A stretch of DNA of 64,000 bases, from the NCBI GenBank assembly GCA_009760885.1, contig CM019691.1, positions 29,806,314 to 29,870,313 of the forward strand. The letters are read 5' to 3'. Of this stretch, positions 22,715 through 33,434 are shown piece by piece. Within the stretch, counting starts at the first letter, position 1; each line of letters begins with the position of its first letter. This DNA is from Achatina immaculata (lineage: Eukaryota; Mollusca; Gastropoda; Stylommatophora; Achatinidae). The translations under genes and the position numbers were made by a program. The notes beneath the pieces were generated by a model. The model made no database searches, was not told the DNA's origin, and saw only the letters and a program-made list of their open reading frames with translations.

Positions 22715-24146
22715 CAGGACAAAAAAAAAGGAACAGCTTTATTACTTAACGAGCATACACCTGAGACTTTTCGGCGTGAACCTTAATCATACAAAAACAC
22801 ACAGGACGAAGAATTAGATTCATGTATAAATTCACATGAATGCTATATTTTTAAAAAATTAGATAAAAAGAATAGAGCACTTAGCTGTAACGTGTAAGAA
22901 GCTGTGGCTTGCTCAATGCTATGTTCATAAATGCGCATGGTGGAGTGTATAGAATATTTAAACGGAGACATGCGATGTGTGATAGGTGGGTCGTAACTGA
23001 GGGTGGTAGGTGGGGAAACCGTGGAAGGGAGAGAGAGTGATACAATAGTAACTTAGCCGGGAGAAGGTTAAATTAAAGTTGGGGTAGAGGGGTTGTGATA
23101 TGATGGTGTGATGAGGTTCTGAACTATGTATAAGAAGTGAGAAGGGAGTGGAACTTAAGTGGGGAGGGATTATGATTGTGGAAGAGGAGAATGTTAGGTG
23201 AAGCTGAATAACGAGTTAAAACTATGTGGTTCCAGTGTCCCAAAGCCCTGAAAGTAGCGGTTCTCAAGCGGTAGGCGGCTTCTGACATCTGCCTGATATT
23301 GTTTGATTGCTGTTACCAGAAAATCAGATTTGGCTCTGGGGTGTGGGTCATTGAAATGGCTCGTGACTATTTTTGAAGATGTTTCTGCATGTGGTCCCTA
23401 ATTTGGGCCAGTTTCACCAATATACGTTATTCTGCATCTTTTGCATACAATGACATATATCACACTGCAGGACTCGCATGTGAATCCTTCATGGAGAGTG
23501 AGGATAGTTTTGGGAAAAGTGATAGTTTTCGTTTCCAAGAATACAGGACAGGTAATACTGCGAGGGCGGTTACATTTTCAAGTGCCAACAATTGCAAGGT
23601 TCCGCTTCAAGTGGCTGTGGACGAAGGATGTCCTTAAGATTTGGCTCACGCTTGTATGCTAATAGGGGTGGATCGGAGAAAATGTCGCGCGCGTCGGGGT
23701 CGGGTTGGATTAGTGGCAGATGACGATAAAGAATTTTCTTAACCATCTGACCGTGCAGGTGAAAAGAAAGTACTAATTTAACTCTGTCAGATGGAATAAC
23801 AGATTTTTTTCTGAATACTTCTTTGCGGGTCACTAGTTTGATACGGTTGAATGCTTTTCGAATGACATTTTCTGGGTAGTGGCGATAACGGAAAAATTCT
23901 AATAATTTATTGGACTGATCTATAAAGTTCAAATTATCCTGACATAGACGGTGAATACGGAGGAGGTGGGAGTATCGGATGGATTTCTTACAAGCTTCAA
24001 GATGAGAGGAGGTGTAAAGTAAATACGTGTGGGTGTCCATGGGCGTGTAAAATACAGAGGTGACAAGCCTGTTTGTGCCAATAGATATTTTGATGTCTAA
24101 GAAGTTGATAGACACGTCAGAAAGTGGGTGAAATTTCTGACAAGTC
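22715..24146 (-). pseudogene. Penelope-like element, copy A (RT C-terminus, GIY-YIG, 3' end)
   Basis: On the minus strand from about 24146 the frame reads STCQKFHPLSDVSINFLDIK, VTSVFYTPMDTHTYLLYTSS, KKSIRYSHLLRIHRLCQDN, YPENVIRKAF and later DIFSDPPLLAYKREPNLKD. This order (FLD....., Y.K.TD...YL...S.HP...K.SI.YS...R..R.C) is the C-terminal part of a Penelope-like reverse transcriptase. After a frame change, near 23480-23405, comes a GIY-YIG endonuclease remnant (TYIGETG) that soon hits a stop. The 3' part runs to about 22715. Note that the open frame continuing upstream from 24146 to 24382 is antisense to copy B and is not part of the protein. Confidence 0.8.
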
Positions 24147-25085
24147 GATAATTCTTTGTCGTCATCTGCCACTAATCCAACTCGACTCCGACACTCACGA
24201 CATTTTCTCTGATCCACCCTTATTAGCATACAAACGGAATCAAATCTTAAGGACTTCCTCGTCATCACCACCCGAAGCGGAACCTTGCATATGTTGGCAC
24301 TAAAAAATGTAACCGCCCTCGCTGTGTTACTTCCCCTGTATTCTGGGAAACGAAAACGATCACCTTTCCCGTTACTCTCCACGAGGGATTCATATGCGAG
24401 TCCCTCAATGTAACATATGTCATTGTATGGAAAAGATGCAGGATAACTTATATTGGTGAAACTGGCCTCATATTAGGGGACCGCATGCAGAAACATCTGT
24501 ACGATATCACCCAGCACGCTTAGAAACCAGTCCCGAATCATTTCAGTATCCCAAACCACAGAGGCAAAATCTGGTAACAGCTATCAAAAAATGTCACACA
24601 GATATCAGAAGCCGCCTAGCACTTGAGAACCGCTACTTTCAGGAGTTTGGGGCTCTGGAACCACATGGTTTGAATTTGTTATTCAGCTTCACCTAACATT
24701 CTCCTCTTCCACAATCATAATCTCTCCCCACTAAGTTCCACTCTGTTTCCCCTCCACGGTTCCCCCCCCTACCACCCTCAGTTACGACCCACTTATCACA
24801 CATCACAAATCTCCAGTTAAATATTATCTACACTCCACCATGTGCATTTCTGAACACAGCGTCAGACAAGCCACATCTTCTTACAAGTTACAGCTAAGTG
24901 CTCTATTCATTTTATTTCTTTTTTTCTTAAACATAGCATTCATATGATTTTATACTTCATCGCCTCTTTCTACTTCTTCGTCCTGTGTGTTTTTTGCATG
25001 ATTAAGGCTCGTTTCGAAACGTCCTTGTTACGTAATAACGCTGTTCCGACTTTTTCCCTAGTTTATACATTTTGTTATCACAGCT
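24147..25085 (+). pseudogene. Penelope-like element, copy B (GIY-YIG end), inverted to copy A
   Basis: From 24302 the plus strand encodes KKCNRPRCVTSPVFWETKT, then CESLNVTYVIVWKRC and TYIGETGLILGDRMQKHL (YIGETG at 24449-24466). This is the Cys-containing linker (C....C) and GIY-YIG nuclease of Penelope-like elements. The frame stops after about 30 more residues. The following non-coding part (cagttacgacccac, caccatg.gcatttctgaac, ttacagctaagtgctctatt, gattaaggctcg) is the reverse complement of copy A down to 22715. Copy B lacks the RT: it starts at about 24147, where the inverted alignment begins. Confidence 0.8.
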
Positions 25086-25499
25086 TTACTGCAGTGACTT
25101 CGTGTATAGTTAATATGCTTATACACTAATTATTGTGTGTTACTTCTATTGGTTAATGTTCACAATTATTATGCTGTATTCTTTTCAGTCCTGACGAATC
25201 AATCATAAAAACTCGTATAGCCATATGCATCTTTAGGTATGCAGACATGTTGTATTTGCCTTGTTGTCTTTAGGACTTCCACAGCAAGTGGAAACAGACA
25301 TTAATTTTTATTCTGTTGGTTGTTGATTCTTCCATGGTCCACACTCTGCGACTACTACTTGTACTATATTCGTTTCGGTCTTTTGCTTGAGCAGAACGTT
25401 GTGGTTTAGTTTCTATGTAAATGCAAATTTAACCCTAGTAAGCCACGGGGGGAGCCTCCTTGATTCCGTATAAGTGTCAATATTTTCTTTGATTTGTTG
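25086..25499. other. Unassigned sequence
   Basis: No gene recognised. It may include the Penelope flank. Confidence 0.4.
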
Positions 25500-25680
25500 G
25501 CACATCAGAGGATGATATAATCAGCATTGGGCCTCGCTGTCTTTCCTTCCGCATCTCCTGGTGGATTCAGGAATTATTTCCACAGTTCCTTGAGTGGATC
25601 CCGGCAGGATTCCAACCACCGATTTTCCGTCTTTAGAGATGTGTGCACTAACCACATTGCTATTCAGAGAAATAAGGCAT
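25500..25680 (-). mobile_element. Degenerate tRNA-headed SINE (SINE-II-like)
   Basis: gcctcgctgtctttccttcc, then gcaggattccaaccaccgat (damaged B-box complement) and gtgcactaaccacattgcta (A-box complement) follow the order of reversed SINE-II copies. It is strongly diverged. Confidence 0.55.
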
Positions 25681-26010
25681 AGCTCAGGTTAGTTCCCATT
25701 TGTTTTCGAATTGGCCTGTGCTTTTAGCTGTTCTGTTATGATTTACTATATTAGAGAAATTTGGCCCTAATTGAAAAGCTTTTGGCGTAAGCACATGTTA
25801 GTTGTAGATTCTTCCTAGTATCATTTTGTGGAATAGCTTCATTCGTAGTTAATTCTACCAAATTTATACCTGCATATAAGGCACGGTAACAGCAAGTGGA
25901 GTTTGTGTTGCAAGAAGCACTATCCTTATATTTGCATATTTTATCTTCAAATCTGGCTATTTTCTTTCCTTCTCAAATAACGCTACACGCAAATACAGAG
26001 TCTCTCTCTT

Positions 26011-26063
<53 letters not shown>

Positions 26064-26166
26064 ATGTGATTAGATCTTGCGCCAGTTCTCAGTTATAGTA
26101 GACTAAAGGCTCTTTCAAGAATAACTTATAAATATCAAGTTTGGCCTACCATGTGGCTTCTATGTT
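25681..26166. other. Unassigned sequence with a (TC)n tract
   Basis: (TC)n at 26000-26061, otherwise nothing recognised. Confidence 0.45.
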
Positions 26167-27082
26167 TATACAGAGCCCGGTATAAAGCATAGCTGGATTT
26201 TTAAAATGGAAAATAAATAAGCGCTATACGTGTTTTTGGTTAAAAAAAAAAGTGAAATGAAATTCAGAAAAGTGGGTATTTTTATTATTACTGACAATCA
26301 CATTTAGGTTTTGAAAATTACGTCGGTTAGATGACTGCCATTACATTTGATACATTCAGCCAGGCGTCTGGAAAATTCCTGCATAACACCATTTAACATG
26401 TTCAAAGGGATATTTTGAATGCAGTGTCGGATTCAGTCTTTTAGGTCTGCAATTGAATGTGGTCGACTAGCATACATCGTGTTCTTGAGATACCCCCACA
26501 AAAATAAGTCTGCGGCCGATAAATCCGGTGACCTTGTCGGTCAATGAATATCCCCAAATCTGGAAATAAGACGATTGGGAAATGCTTGTCGCAGCACGGC
26601 CATGGACTGACGGGCTGTTTGGGCAGTTGCTCCATATTGTTGAAACCATATTAGTCTCTTATTTCTATTGGCCAAATCTGGAATGAAGTATTCAGTTAGC
26701 ATCTGCACATAAAAATCGCTATTAACAATGAATGGATGCCAGGTGCCAAAGCGTTCTGTTGAGTTCATGGACGACCAGTAGACTTTTTATTAAGGCAATT
26801 AGCGGTTTACTTATTTTTTTTTTGTGTCCTCCAATCGGGAACATTATCACGGGGATGCAACTCAAAATGACGACGAATCTTTCGTTGTACAATAATAGAC
26901 GATTCTTCAATTTTAAAATAAGTTTCAACGGTGAATGCGCGATGCTCTGTTTGGCAAGAAGACATTGTTAAAAATGACCGTTTGTCTGATTCATCTCTGA
27001 CGTCATGTTTTTTTCACACGTATTCAATTTCTGCTCACTACATGAGTTAAATCCAGCTATGCTTTATGCCGGATCCTGTATA
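26167..27082 (-). mobile_element. Tc1/mariner-class transposon with intact TIRs, internally deleted
   Basis: Ends: 26169-26200 and 27049-27080 are imperfect inverted repeats of 32 bp (inner parts ataaagcatagctggattt), flanked by TA at 26167-26168 and 27081-27082, the target duplication of this superfamily. The minus strand starts at ATG 26967: SSCQTEHRAFTVETYFKIEE, then VQRKIRRHFELHPRDNVP and (shifted) NKKSTGRP, a DUF4817-type DNA-binding region. It then jumps to ERFGTWHPFIVNSDFYVQML, WFQQYGATAQTARQSMAVLR and later RSPDLSAADLFLWGYLK, ending in a HLTDVIFKT-like stop. Family members read WFQQDGATAHTA, so the second catalytic Asp is Tyr here. The segment with the first Asp is deleted. Confidence 0.9.
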
Positions 27083-27690
27083 AGTTCACTTGAGGTTCTG
27101 GCTGCCAATCATTCTTACAAAAAGCCCAGACATCTTAAACCTTCCGTAGCTTAACATCGTAGATGGAACTGCAGCCCGCTTCAGAAGCTCATGTCTTGCT
27201 ACTTGTTGTTCATTATTTTTCTCAAAGATAGCGCGTTCCGTAGTAACAAGACTGTACAAAGTAAACAAAAAAGACGGTATAATTGTATATTCAAGGGCAT
27301 TTATTTCAACAACAACAAAAATCTATAGCCACAAGAGTCTGAATTTTACCTCACAGCATTATTTCAATTGTAATAGTACAACAACTGAAACTAGCAAGAG
27401 AGAAATACTGAACCTCAACTGAAACTAACAAGAGCGAAACAATGAACCTTCTTTTCTATTTTCATGTAGTTTAATTTCAGCATTTTCCAGGCATGTGGCA
27501 CCAAAGAGTGCTTTCATTGCTGTCATGAATAAATACACTTTACATTGAAAGATGCAGCAGGCGACATATTATGGCATACAGCAGTATACTCTAAAAGCTT
27601 TAGAGAAAAGCCCATGAAGATACATTACAGCCAGTCTAAAGTTAAATATTTTAAGTATTATAATCATGTCTGGTGGTCTTTGTTTTCTGT
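27083..27690. other. Unassigned sequence
   Basis: No gene recognised. Short repeated phrase actgaaactarcaagagngaaa at about 27386-27441 (two copies). Confidence 0.45.
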
Positions 27691-30240
27691 TTTAAATTAC
27701 GTATGTCCCCTGGTGATAATATGTTCTGCGATAGTTATATATCCTTCTTCAGTATTGCGTCCCCTTATGGTATTGTGCTTTCTGGTGATACTAAAGTTCC
27801 TTCATCCCCGTTACTTCCGTGCCAACGTGCCATTTATGTCTCCAGGTGGCTTTATGCTCTTAATAATAGTCTTCTGACAGTTCTGTCTCCTACTGATGAT
27901 ATTATGCCCTCTAATGGGTCTACGTCTTTTTGGTGGTGCTAGTGATGATGCTGTGTCATCTGATAGTACTGTGTATTATAGTGGTGCTTGTCTTCAAGTG
28001 AGATTGTGTCTTCTGGTGATACTACTTTCTGCTATACTACTTCTTCTTATTTTACCGTGTCCTTTGGTGGTACTATTGTCTTCTGGTGGTACCGTTTTCT
28101 ATATTGATACTATGTCCTCTGGTAGTAGTGTCCTTTGGTGATATTATGTGGCCTGGTGGTATTGTGTCCTTTATTTATTTTTTTGGTCCTGCAATGATAC
28201 TTTGTCCTTCATTGAGTTGTTTCTTCAATGAGTTATGTGTCTTCACTTGGTACTGGGTTTTCCAGTGGTTCTATGTTTTCTGCTAGTTCTATGTTTTCTA
28301 GTGTTTCTATGTTTTCTGGTGGTTCTGTGTTTTCTGGTGGTATTGTGTCAAATGGTGGTTCTATGTTTTCTAGTGGTATTGTGTCAAAAGGTGGTTTTAT
28401 ATTTTCTGGTGGTATTGTGTTAAAAGGTGGTTCTATGGTTTCTGGTCGTTCTGTGTTTTCTGGTGTTTCTATGTTTTCTGGTGGCATTCTGTCAAAAGGT
28501 GGTTTTATGTTTTCTGGTGGTACTGTGTTAAAAGGTGGTTCTATGGTTTCTGGTAGTTCTATGTATTGCAGTGCTTTTATGTTTTCTTGTGCTTCTGTGT
28601 TTTCTGTTGATATTGTGTCAAATGATGGTTTTATTTTTTCTGGTGGTATTGTGTCAAAAAGTGCTTCTATGTTTTCTCGTGGTTGTGTGTTTTTGGTGGT
28701 TCTATGTTTTCTGGTAGTTCTATGTTTTCTGGTGTTTCTATGTTTTCTGGTGGTTCTGTATTTTCTGTTGGTCTTGTGTGAAAGGGTGGTTCTGTGTTTT
28801 CTAGTGGTACTGTGTCAAAAGGTGGTTTTATATTTCTGGTGGTATTGTGTTAAAAGGTGGTCCTATGTTTTCTGGTGGTTCTGTGTTTTCTGTTCGTATT
28901 GTGTCAAATGGTGGTTCTATGTTTTCTGGTGGTATTGTATCAAAAGGTGGTTCTGTGTTTTCTGGTGGTATTGTGTCAATAGGTGGTTCTATGTTTTCTG
29001 GTGGTCTTGTGTCAAATGGTGGTTCTATGTTTCCTGGTGGTATTGTGTCAAATGGTGGTTCTGTGTTTTCTGGTGGTCTTATGTCAAAAGGTGGTTCTGT
29101 GTTTTCTGGTGGTATTGTGTCAAAAGGTGGTTCTGTGTTTTCTGGTGGTCTTGTGTTAAAAGGTGGTCCTATGTTTTCTGGTGGTTCTGTGTTTTCTGTT
29201 CGTATTGTGTCAAATGGTGGTTCTATGTTTTCTGGTGGTATTGTATCAAAAGGTGGTTCTGTGTTTTCTGGTGGTATTGTGTCAAAAGGTGGTTCTATGT
29301 TTTCTGGTGGTCTTGTGTCAAATGGTGGTTCTATGTTTTCTGGTGGTATTGTGTCAAATGGTGGTTCTATGTTTCCTGGTGGTCTTGTGTCAAATGGTGG
29401 TTCTATGTTTTCTGATGGTATTGTATCAGAAGGTGGTTCTGTGTTTTCTGGTGGTATTGTGTCAAAAGGTGGTTCTGTGTTTTCTGGTGGTCTTGTGTCA
29501 AATGGTGGTTCTATGTTTTCTGGTGGTGTTGTATCAAAAGGTGGTTCTGTGTTTTCTGGTGATATTATGTCAAAAGGTGGTTCTATGTTTTCTGGTGGTC
29601 TTGTATCAGAAGGTGGTTCTGTGTTTTCTGGTGGTATTGTGTCAAAAGGTGGTTTTGTGTTTTCTGGTGGTCTTGTATTAAATGGTGGTTCTGTATTTCC
29701 TGGTGTTATTGTGTCAAAAGGTGGTTCTGTGTTTTCTGGTGGTCTTGTGTCAAATGGTGGTTCTATGTTTTCTGGTGGTGTTGTATCAAAAGGTGGTTCT
29801 GTGTTTTCTGGTGATATTATGTCAAAAGGTGGTTCTATGTTTTCTGGTGGTCTTGTATCAGAAGGTGGTTCTGTGTTTTCTGGTGGTATTGTGTCAAAAG
29901 GTGGTTTTGTGTTTTCTGGTGGTCTTGTATTAAATGGTGGTTCTGTATTTCCTGGTGTTATTGTGTCAAAAGGTGGTTCTATGTTTCCTGGTGGTCTTGT
30001 GTCAAATGGTGGTTCTATGTTTTCTGGTGGTATTGTATCAGAAGGTGGTTCTGTGTTTTCTGGTGGTATTGTGTCAAAAGGTGGTTCTGTGTTTTCTGGT
30101 GGTCTTATGTCAAAAGGTGGTTCTGTGTTTTCTGGTGTTATTGTGTCAAAAGGTGGTTCTGTGTTTTCTGGTCGTATTGTGTCAAAAGGTGGTTCTATGT
30201 TTTCTGGTGGTCTTGTGTTAACTGGTGGTATTGTGTTTTC
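27690..30240. repeat. 36-bp coding-type minisatellite, over 55 units
   Basis: The plus-strand unit is ggtggttctatgttttctgg plus tggtattgtgtcaaaa. It is regular from about 28225 to 30240 and degenerate from 27690. On the minus strand it encodes PPENTEPPFDTI. A seven-unit block (252 bp) is duplicated in tandem: 29491-29742 and 29743-29994 share the same order of variants (for example gtgttgtatc at 29526 and 29778). Unit length is held at multiples of 3 across the 30240-28830 part but indels break frame below 28830. Confidence 0.9.
28233..28487 (-). pseudogene. Out-of-frame continuation of the Pro/Glu/Thr repeat
   Basis: An 84-residue frame of PPENIETPENTE, PPFDTIPLENIE-type repeats continues the pattern of the exon above after at least two frame changes between 28828 and 28490. 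It may be the decayed 3' part of the same repeat domain. It ends LENPVPSEDT-stop. Confidence 0.5.
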
Positions 30241-30713
30241 TGGTGTTGCAGTGCTATTTTGTGATAGTATGTCTTCTTCTGTTATTGCGTCTACTGTGCC
30301 ATCTTGCGGTACAAGGGATTTCGGTGGTGCTGTGACCTGTGGTGGACCAGTGCCGTCTAGTACAATGATCCTCCACAAGATATCAGTTTCATCTCTACTG
30401 TTCAGGACTTTGAGAGTGCACACTAAATTTCCAACCTGACACTCCGGTTTATTCAGGAAGTCTAATATCACCTTTGCTTTTGTTTTTGAAATCATACCAT
30501 TTCCCCTTACTTCGTTGCTTTTGTTAATGTTTATGATCAGTTCGGGCTGGTTGACTGAAATTGAAGCGAGTTTCAATAGTGTGTTTGTCGGTGAAACACG
30601 ATATATTGTCATTTCCCTAATTCTCCTCACACGATATATCGACTCATCATGCCAACACTGGAAGCGTCCACAGGAGTAGCTATCTAGTGTTTCCTCGTAG
30701 GTAAAAGTTAAAC
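28828..30713 (-). CDS. Candidate host-gene exon: unique N-terminal module plus 12-residue Pro/Glu/Thr/Asp repeats
   Basis: This is the only stretch that looks like a host gene. On the minus strand tctttgctattctacag (a pyrimidine-rich tract ending in AG, with a ctaac branch-like motif before it) precedes an open frame entered in phase 1. About 130 non-repeated residues follow: LTFTYEETLDSYSCGRFQCW, RIREMTIYRVSPTNTLLKLA, PECQVGNLVCTLKVLNSRDE and TDILWRIIVLDGTG. Four Cys fall in two close pairs. It then passes into roughly 40 copies of PPENTEPPFDTI or close variants, acidic and proline-rich, to a stop at 28828. The stop follows a one-base loss in a repeat unit (tatatttctgg for tatgttttctgg), so the true end may once have been further on. 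Phase-1 entry and paired Cys suit a secreted or cell-surface module, which is inference. No family recognised. Upstream exons are not identified, and an internal ATG lies at 30630. Confidence 0.6.
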
Positions 30714-30893
30714 CTGTAGAATAGCAAAGATTGTTAGGCTTTAACTAGATGTTATCGTTGAGAATGTTTTATTACTGCTTAATTTATACAATATTTTGTA
30801 TCCATGCGATCTTTGCCGCAAAAATATTTGTATGTGAGAAATAACTAGTTTTAGACAAATAGTTCAGAATGATATTTACGAGGCTCATATCAC

Positions 30894-31422
30894 CATGTAT
30901 CACCTTAACTTGCATCCTTTTCTTCACTTTTCAACATAATCTCCATTTCTCTGCACACATTTTTTCCCATCGCTCTGCAAGTTTGAAAATACCCTCCCGG
31001 TAGAATTCCGTTCCAGCTGACCGACGGGATAGACGCACTGATTTCTGGACGTTCTCTCCTGTGGGACCCACCTGGCACAAACTTTTCTATAGCCTAGGGT
31101 TTCAACCATTTCCTGTACTGCATTGTGTCCTATTCCAAGATTTTACAGCGATTTCAGAAACTGTGACAAGTGTGTCTTCTTTAATGATGTCGTGAACCCT
31201 TTCTACGTTGCGTTCAGTGCTCGCGTTTCCATCTTTGAAATGTTTCATCCACCTCCTACCAATACGGAGATTTCCTCTTTAACGAGGAACTCAATAACAG
31301 CACGTTGATGAAACGAAACCAGCACCCACCATTTTGTTTCTGTTCCATGTGGTCACGTGACATATGATGGTAACGCCATGTGACCTCCACATGAAGCGCA
31401 AAGGATGCAGTTAAGGTGACAC
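30894..31422 (-). mobile_element. Second mariner-type element, TIRs present, catalytic core deleted
   Basis: The ends 30894-30919 (atgtatcaccttaacttgc...) and 31398-31422 (reverse complement atgtgtcaccttaactgc...) are inverted repeats of about 25 bp. Inside, the minus strand reads RAVIEFLVKEEISV, then VERVHDIIKEDTLVTVSEIA (helix-turn-helix region of a SETMAR-like mariner transposase), then YRKVCARWVP. It then joins a C-terminal piece with REGIF.L and QRNGDYVEK. The DDE core between them, normally about 200 residues, is missing. A stop within the first helix region adds to the damage. A TA duplication is not obvious at either end. Confidence 0.75.
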
Positions 31423-31550
31423 ATTTATATTTTCTCTATCTATAAATTCTGATTTGTAAAAACAAATATTTCCTCACGACTTTCGGTATGACCTTCGTAC
31501 TTCAGTGATGAAAACGAAAGCATTCATAAATGTGGATCAAACATTCTCCT

Positions 31551-31586
<36 letters not shown>

Positions 31587-32239
31587 GAAGCTATAGTTCT
31601 AACATTAAGAACATCATGGCATGAGAATAGAAACAATCTTTTTTAAAGTGAAAATTCAAATAGAAATCTATGAAGGATTACTAGTACAAGATGTAAGTCT
31701 TTGTTCGCGTACCATCTGTGAAGGTAACAGTTGCCAGGAAAATACAGAAGATCACAAAGTCGATGTGATAGCCCCGAGCTGCCATTAGTTGATAAATCTG
31801 CCTTCAAATTTTTTTTTAATCTATTCAGAGAAAAGAAAAGAAATATGAGCCAAATTTAAACAAACATTGAAATAATAACCTGAACGAGATTAGAGGTCTG
31901 TCACGTAGTCCTAGTACATTTGCAAAAGCCATTTAGTTTTAATTTTGTGTCTGAAATGTCATACTTTTAAGTAATTTGTATTTGTAAGAAGAATGGTCTA
32001 AGAGGAAATATAAACAGGCAACATACTTGAGTGAAGAAGTTCTGTTCTTTAAAAATAATATCATGCTTTGTTAGATAATGTTTGGCTGTAAACATTATGC
32101 TCATGTTAAGATGGTAGTTTAAGTAAATAGGTCTCCTTCTTCTTTTTACTTTCTGTAATGAGTTCATGGATAAGAATAAAAGGTAAATGTTATATTCTAT
32201 TTTATTATTTTTTCAGCTTTTTAATGTTAATTATGTTTC
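31423..32239. other. Unassigned sequence with (TC)n
   Basis: (TC)n at 31548-31583. Nothing else recognised. Confidence 0.45.
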
Positions 32240-32368
32240 TTATATCCACAGATTGTCTGTGGAATGTATGGAATGGAGAGGAAGTTCTGTAAAGGGGTAG
32301 AATGTCAGATTCACCTGCGTGCCTAGTTCTTAACCATTTAAAAATAAAAATCAATCAGTCAATCAGTA
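32240..32368 (+). mobile_element. 3-prime-end family with (CAAT/CAGT)n tail
   Basis: ggaatggagaggaagttctg, then ggggtagaatgtcagattca, cctgcgtgcctagttcttaa and ccatttaaaaataaaaatca lead into caatcagtcaatcag. It aligns with 16810-16905 in the same orientation and gives the longest body of the family. Confidence 0.8.
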
Positions 32369-32478
32369 CTCTTCTCCTTCTTCTTCTTCTTCTCCTCCTC
32401 CTTCTTCTTCTTCTTCTGTTTCTTCTTCTTCTTCTTCTTCTTCTTCTTCTTCTTCTGTTTCTTCTTCTTCTTCTTTCT
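32369..32478. repeat. (TTC)n microsatellite
   Basis: Interrupted TTC repeat of about 110 bp directly following the 3-prime-end-family tail. Confidence 0.9.
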
Positions 32479-32989
32479 CACCATTCGCACTCAAACAGGC
32501 ACTGGTTGCTTTGTGTTGCTGTTATGCGACTTTCGGTCCAACACATCCGACTTTAAGCCTGGCTTTGTTCTAGGAGGCCCTCCCATTGCAATCTCTTTAC
32601 ACTCGGCCCAACTTATGTTTTTAGGACCAGCAACAAGGGGTGGGGGTCGGGGAAGAGAATATGATCTTGTCTGGTTATGCTTCGCCATCCCTAACACAAG
32701 CAGTCACCGAGAGTAGCTGACAGATCATTCAACTTGAGTACCTCATCTTCGCCCGCATGGCTGATGATAAAAATGATAATAATCAATGTCGAAGACAATT
32801 CATGGACTGAATGCATTTAAAACGTGAAATTACTGAAAATAAAATGTATGAAAATGAAGAAGACTTGTCTATCTAAATTACCATCTTATCATGTGCATAG
32901 TGCTTACAGTTACGCATCATTTAACAAGGCTTGGTATTATGATTCCTTGTGGAAGAAACAGCGATAACGATGATCTTCCTGGACATGCT
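32479..32989. other. Unassigned sequence
   Basis: Two opposing short frames at 32491-32716 have no recognised motif. Confidence 0.4.
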
Positions 32990-33370
32990 GCAGTTATATT
33001 TGTAATCTCATTTGGAAGATCACTAGCCAAATGGCTCCTTTGCATTTGGTTCGTATTGTCCTAGAATTTCTTGTTATGCATTTTCCTGTGCGCTGGGTTG
33101 GCCGTGGTGTACCAATCCTACAGCCTCCGTGCTCACTCGATATTTTATTGCTTCACTTCTTCCGTCTGGGGATACGTTAAGAGCATCGTTTACAAGACCC
33201 CGGTGGCCTACCTCGATGAAATACGGCTAAGAATTGTTGCTGCGAACGGAATAATTACACCGCAAATGCTAGAGAACACATGGTGAGAAACTGAATACCG
33301 CTTGGATATCGTACGTGTCACCAAAGGCGCGCAAATTCAAGATGTTGAGGACTTTGCAATATTGATTGTA
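32990..33370 (+). pseudogene. Transposase C-terminal relic (DUF4817-class DDE transposase)
   Basis: The plus strand reads RIVLEFLVMHFPVRWVGRG, then PILQPPCSLDILLLHF (family: PI.WPPRSPDLTPLDFFLWG), a frame change, then WGYVKSIVYKTPVAYLDEIR, IVAANGIITPQMLENTW, a stop, and ETEYRLDIVRVTKGAQI. These are the last catalytic block and the C-terminal tail of a DDE transposase often found in arthropods and molluscs. It is a different lineage from the element at 26.2 kb. The upstream half is not found and no TIR was identified. Confidence 0.75.
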
Positions 33371-33434
33371 TCGGTTTTATAACTTTTTAATTACACTTTC
33401 ATAAACCATAAGCAGTGTTATTTTGTTTTTATTT

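Noticed and set aside
24147..24382. N-terminal extension of the Penelope RT frame
   Set aside because: It reads the antisense of the inverted copy B, so it is not part of the RT.
25190..25225. Hammerhead ribozyme near the Penelope 3' side
   Set aside because: A CTGACGA motif is present but I could not find the matching GAAA block and helices. A covariance search would decide.
28847..30439. 530-residue plus-strand Gly/Ser/Val repeat frame, elastin- or silk-like
   Set aside because: It is antisense to the frame that has a splice acceptor and a unique domain; the minus strand is the better coding candidate.
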